A program made the position numbers and the translations under genes. Positions 45,201 to 51,200 of a stretch of DNA of 64,000 bases are shown piece after piece. The stretch is taken from positions 38,693,426 to 38,757,425 of the forward strand of contig OX392534.1 in NCBI GenBank assembly GCA_947623455.1, given 5' to 3'. Source of the DNA: Mimachlamys varia. Lineage: Eukaryota; Mollusca; Bivalvia; Pectinida; Pectinidae. Within the stretch, counting starts at the first letter, position 1; each line of letters starts with the position of its first letter. The notes below the pieces were generated by a model. It saw only the letters and a list, made by a program, of their open reading frames with translations. It searched no databases and was not told the DNA's origin.

Positions 45201-48200
45201 TCTTGATGTTGTATGTCAGGTACATGGTGTATAAGTACCGTCTATGTCCAGTGCTAGTGCGGGAATGACTGATTACGGACAATCACGGGTACACGTACGA
45301 ACACTCGATCACGTGACAAGACATTTACATTACAATACAAAACAGGTGAAAAATACTCAGTTTGACACGTGGACTGCACAAACAGGTTTGACAAGTACAT
45401 ACACAGTATTAAAATAGATGACATTAAACAAACGTTGTAATGAAATAATTAAAAATACAAACACAATTAATAATATCAATATTACCACTTTGGTAATATA
45501 TATAAGTTTGAATTATTTTAATCAAACTTTAACTATACCAAATATATAAAATACATGAAAATTCCATTCTACCACATTGGTGTAAGAAGAAGCTCACTAT
45601 TTTGATGGCAAGTCAAAAGCAATTAATTTGAGATTCAGAACAAAAATCAGAACAGAAACTTACAAGTGTATCCATGTACTTATCTTCGAACTTTCAGATT
45701 CCGAAATAAGTTTTACAGTTTAGTTATAATTATTTGTTATTGATTCAGCAGAAATTGTTTAACACAATAAATTCACTTTGACGCTGCCGTCACCACTGGA
45801 AAAGCTAAGTTTAGACGCCTTTCAATCTTTTTAACAACATCAGACACAAGTGCTTCATGAAGTGTTTTAACAGAAAACGTAGTAATAAAACCTTCACACT
45901 ATTTATAAAGGAAAAAAGTTGTAGCTATTTTAATCACCATTCATAAAACATTTTCAATTTGAACTTGAGCTTTTTATGGTAAAACCAATTTCGGAAAGAA
46001 ATACTTACGATTACTTAAGTATGCATTATTCTGCCTACACTAAAATTTACAGGGGAAAAATGAACGCTTTCAATGATTGAACTTTCGTTTCGTTGAAAAA
46101 AATGTGATGGGGCAATAATTATTCATCATGAAAAACTTGTTTTCAGTGAACACCTAGGAAAGTTCGGAAGGGATCTTACAGTGAACAAAATTGTTTCTCT
46201 TGTCTGGATTGATTCAATGCGACTGTCAAAAGTAAATACATTGCAGTAACCTTTAACTTATGCACCCCTGAAATTCATAACTATTCCATCTTTTGAATTG
46301 GAAGAGTTCAAATGAGTTTAACAGGAGACAGTTAATTAAAATACATGTTTATAATGTAGATTTCCTTATTAGGTCATTTTGCATGAGTGTATAAAACAAA
46401 CTTAATGTTCATTTAAAAACCTCTATGCCAAAGTGAGTGATAAACATTTGATTTCCCCTCAGCATCAAATTTGATTTCCACCTTTTCTTACCTGCAGCCA
46501 TGACCTTGCTATGTAACAATCTCTTTAACTTAAATATTTTTTGAGACATCCCCTCAGTATCAGATTTGGTTTTCACCAATCATGTATTTGGAAGACCTTG
46601 ACCTTGCTTTGTAACAATCTCTTAACTTAAAAGTGTTTCGAAACATCCCCTCAGGATCAGATATCATATTTCCCGCGGTTGACACCGGAATTAGCGGGAA
46701 ATTACTTTCTCTGCCAGTCTGACCGCCAGGTGGCGGTACTTGAGGTACCTGTGGCACGTGCAGTGCCAGGTCAGTTCAGGCAACGCACTCGGTGGTCTAG
46801 GTCGAGCAGAAAATTTGTAACACAACCAGGTAAAGGAAATGACAGAAACATCGTTAGCTGTGGTTTTGGAAAGCATTAAGGAGCAGAAGAATGAGCTGAC
46901 GAAGTATTTAGACACAAAATTAGAGACCTTAAGGCAGGAAATAAGTACAGAAAACCAGGAGGCTGGGTTCAAAAAAGTGAAAACTGAGCCGGAGTTCACG
47001 TGGAAACGGCAGGGTAACAAAGAACAATTTAAGTTTAACAATGGCGTTCAGGAAGATGTAACGCAAGCGCTATGGGCCTTACGTATGGGTAAAACTGACT
47101 ATTGCTGCGAGTTATTGGAGAAGAGCGTTTCCGATATCAAGGGGAGAAATAAGCTCGTAAAATTGGCAGACTCTTCAGAATGTGGCTGGGAGACGGTCAA
47201 ATGTTACATTACCAATCCGCTCGCCAGTGATTCGGATGACGAGAAGAAAATTAACAAGGCAGAAGCAAAAGCTAACAAGAAAAGGAAAGACAAAGTAGCC
47301 AAGAAGGACACTCGTGCTAAGTATGGCAGGGTATACGGCGGTCCCGGTCGTTCTGGTGGCGGCGGCGCTGTGCTTAGTCAGCTACCTAGCACTTCCGGTG
47401 GGAACATTGCAGGGCAGACATTTTTTCGTGGCCAACGAAGAGCATGGGCAGGTGGAGCATGTTTCGGATGTGGGGATTTCAGCCACTACAGGAAGGACTG
47501 TCCACTCAACACCGGAGGCAAACAACAAGGAGCGCCAGGCGGGTCTAAATGAGTCGGCGAAGGAAGGGTCCAAAGACTTGTTGTTAGATAAGTATCCACC
47601 CAATGAGATAGATTGTGCTAAATATAACACATTTGTCGAGAAAAGTAATGTTTTGTTAGAGCTTGTTAATGGGGATATAACAGATGATTATTTCGAGTAC
47701 GAACAAGGGGAGAAAGACATTTATGTAAGAGGGAGATTAAAAAATAGCGCAAACTTTTGGAGATCTATAGGAGCCAGTGTTTTTGTTATGGACGTCATTG
47801 AAAATGGCTATAAAATTCCGTTTTATTATTTACCAGAAAGTGTAGCCTTGTCAAACAACAAATCTTCCTTGTCTAATGGCGAGTTCGTTTTAGAAGCTAT
47901 AGAGCAGTTGGTTAGAAAAGGGTTGGTTCAGAGATGTGCCGAAGCTCCGTATATTGTTAATCCATTGACAGTTTCAGTCCAATCAAATGGCAAAAAGAGG
48001 TTGATACTAGATCTTAGGGCAGTGAATGCGCATCTGTGGAAGGAAAAAGTTAAATTTGAAGATATTAGAGTGGCTTTGTTATATTTGCATACTGGTTCAT
48101 GGATGTACAAGTTTGACATACACTCAGCTTATCATCATATAGACATTTTCCCAGCTCATACACGGTTTTTAGGGTTTTCATGGATCATAGATGGCAAGAC

Positions 48201-51200
48201 GTGTTATTTTAAGTTTTTAGTATTACCTTTCGGGATAAGGACAGCCCCATATGTTTTCACCAAGTTGACAAGGGCATTGATAGGTAAATGGAGAGGAGAT
48301 GGCTATCAGATCTTAATGTATTTGGATGATGGTTTGGGATGTCATGATGATAGAGACAAATGTAGGAAACAGGCTTTGACAGTGAAGAGTGATTTGATCT
48401 TATCAGGATTTGTACCAAAGGTAGGGAAATCATGCTGGGAGCCGATTCAATATATGACATTCCTAGGGGTAGATGTAGATTCCCTTAATGGGATACTTCA
48501 TATCCCACCATATCGGGTAGATAATGCCAAGAATTGTGTAGGTGACATTTTAAAATTGGTCAATTCAGGGAAAAGCATACATGTAAAGAAATTGGCAAAG
48601 TTTGTGGGGCAGATTATGTCCATGTCTGTGGTGCTTGGTAATATTACTCAGCTCATGACTAAATGTCTTTCTGTAGATATTGCAAGGACTGAGCATTGGA
48701 ATGAAAGTTTGAAACTTGGGGTAGAATCTGTGTTTCAGTTGGAGTTTTGGTCCAAACATTTGGAGGGCTTAAACAAATGTAGACTTCAATACTATCCACA
48801 ATGTCACAGAGTTGTCTTTTCTGATGCTAGTGGGTCAGGCTATGGGGGATATTGTGTTGAATCTCCTTTCGGATTATCACAAGGGATGTGGAGTATGGAG
48901 GAATCGGTCAAAAGTTCAACATGGAGGGAACTCAAAGGTGTATATAATGTGTTGAGTTCACTGTTGGAGTGTTTGGCAGGTCAGAGAGTCAAATGGTTTT
49001 CAGATAATCAGGGCACTGTTTCAATAGTAGAAAAGGGCAGTATGAAAACTGATTTACAGGATGTTGCTCTAGATATTTATGATCTCTGCTGGAGGTTTCA
49101 GATAAAACTAGAGATGGCGTGGATTCCACGGACAAAAAATGAAAAGGCAGATTATTTGAGTAAAATAGTAGATCCAGATGATTGGGGCATATCTGTGAAA
49201 GTGTTCAAACAACTTGAGAGGTTGTGGGGGCCATATGATGTGGATTGGTTTGCCAGCGATTATAATACCAAGGTTAGTGTATTTTTCTCCAGGTATTGGA
49301 ATCCTGGTGCAGTAGGTATGGATGCTTTTACCAGTGATTGGTCAGGTAGGAATGGTTGGTTTGTACCACCTGTACATTTGATCAGTAGAGTTCTGTTAAA
49401 TATGGGACTATGTAAGGCATTCGGTACAGTGATCATTCCAGTATGGATGACAGGGCGGTTTTGGCCAATTTTGTGCCCTGATGGGAAGGCTTTCATTAAA
49501 GCTGTGAAAGATGCCAGATATCTTCCAGAAAGTGACAATGTTTGTGTATCAGGAAGAGGCAGCAACTCAGTGTTCAGTGAAAAGAAGCTTTCATTTAGGA
49601 TGCTGGCATTGTATATAGATTATCGTTAAAAATGTATGTATATTGTAAAAGTTGTAAGCTCCAGTTAAACACAGAAGTGTTGTAGACACATAGTTTTGTA
49701 AAAGGAATGTAGAGGTTGATATTTAGCATTGTTTCAATGTGTCCTACATACCCTAGATGGAGAGGTCATGCAGAGATTTAAGTTTTGTTTGTATGGATAG
49801 CTGTGAGGTGTGGAGTTGGGCCGTCTGGATATAGTAGTGGATACTAGTGGAGTACAGGTCATAGTACCTGGATATTGACTAGCTGTGAGCTAGGGAGGTC
49901 ATAGTACCTGGCTAGTAGTGGATACTAGTGGAGTACAGGTCATAGTACCTGGATATTGACTAGCTGTGAGCTAGGGAGGTCATAGTACCTGGCTAGTAGT
50001 GGATACTAGTGGAGTACAGGTCATAGCACCTGGATATTGACTAGCTGCGAGCTAGGGAGGTCATAGTACCTGGCTAGTAGTGGATACTAGTGGAGTACAG
50101 GTCATGGTACCTGGATATTGATTAGCGATGAATTAGTTAACCTGATTTGGCAGGTATATGTATATGATTAGTTATGCATGTATAATAATATATATTGATA
50201 TAAATATGGTAAAAAGCAATATCATTCATGTAAATAGATGAATAAGATTGCTGGTTTAGCTTATACTAGGAATATATATATATAGTCTCGCACATTTAGT
50301 ACATTAATACTAATTGTCGCTTTTGTTTACACGTTTGTTTTTGCAGGCTAATGGGACAGAGATCAATGGACTTTCTGAAAATTTAAAAGAACTTGCAAAA
50401 ACTATTCCAGATCTTTTGTGTAATTCCAAAGCAGATAGCACGGTCAAGAAATATTATTATAATTTCAAGAAATGGGTTTCTTGGGCAAATAGTAATGATG
50501 TCTGTGTTTTTCCTGCAAAACCAATACATCTTTGTTTATACTGTAGTTTTTTGGTTCAGACAGGTGCTAGTAAAGGTGTTTTAAATGATGTATTTTATGG
50601 AATAAGATGGGCTCATAATATTGTAGGGCTACCATCTCCTACAGATTCTTTGTTGGTGAAGAATTTATTTGAAGGTGCAAAGAGAAAACTTTGTAAACCA
50701 GTTATCAAAAAAGATGTGATGACTGTGGAAATTTTAGAAAATATGTATGACAAGCATTCTGATGGGAAAGATTTGGTTGCACAGAGAATAATTACAATCT
50801 CTTTATTGTGTTATGCAGGGTTCTTAAGGAGTGCAGAGGTATTGAATTTGATGAGATGCGATATCCGGTTGTCCTCCACCCACACAGAGCTTTTCATAGA
50901 GCAGTCCAAGACAGATATATACCGAGATGGCTCCTGGGTTTTGATTGCTAGGACTGATAACAAGTTGTGCCCAGTGAGGAATCTAAAAATATATCTGCAG
51001 TTGGCAGAGATCAGTGACAGCAGCAGTGAGTATATCTTTCGGAATGTGACAAAGTGCAAGGATCGATATATTCTAAGGAAGTGTAATAAGCCGATGATAT
51101 ATTCAAGACTGCGAGAATCTTTTTTGCATCATTTTTCCAGTGTTGTTCCAGACATTTCGAAATATGGTCTTCATAGCTTCCGAGCAGGAGGGGCTACTGC

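Noticed and set aside
47382..49565. Minus-strand open frames inside the retrotransposon
   Set aside because: Shadows of the RT and Gag-like ORFs; no motifs of their own.
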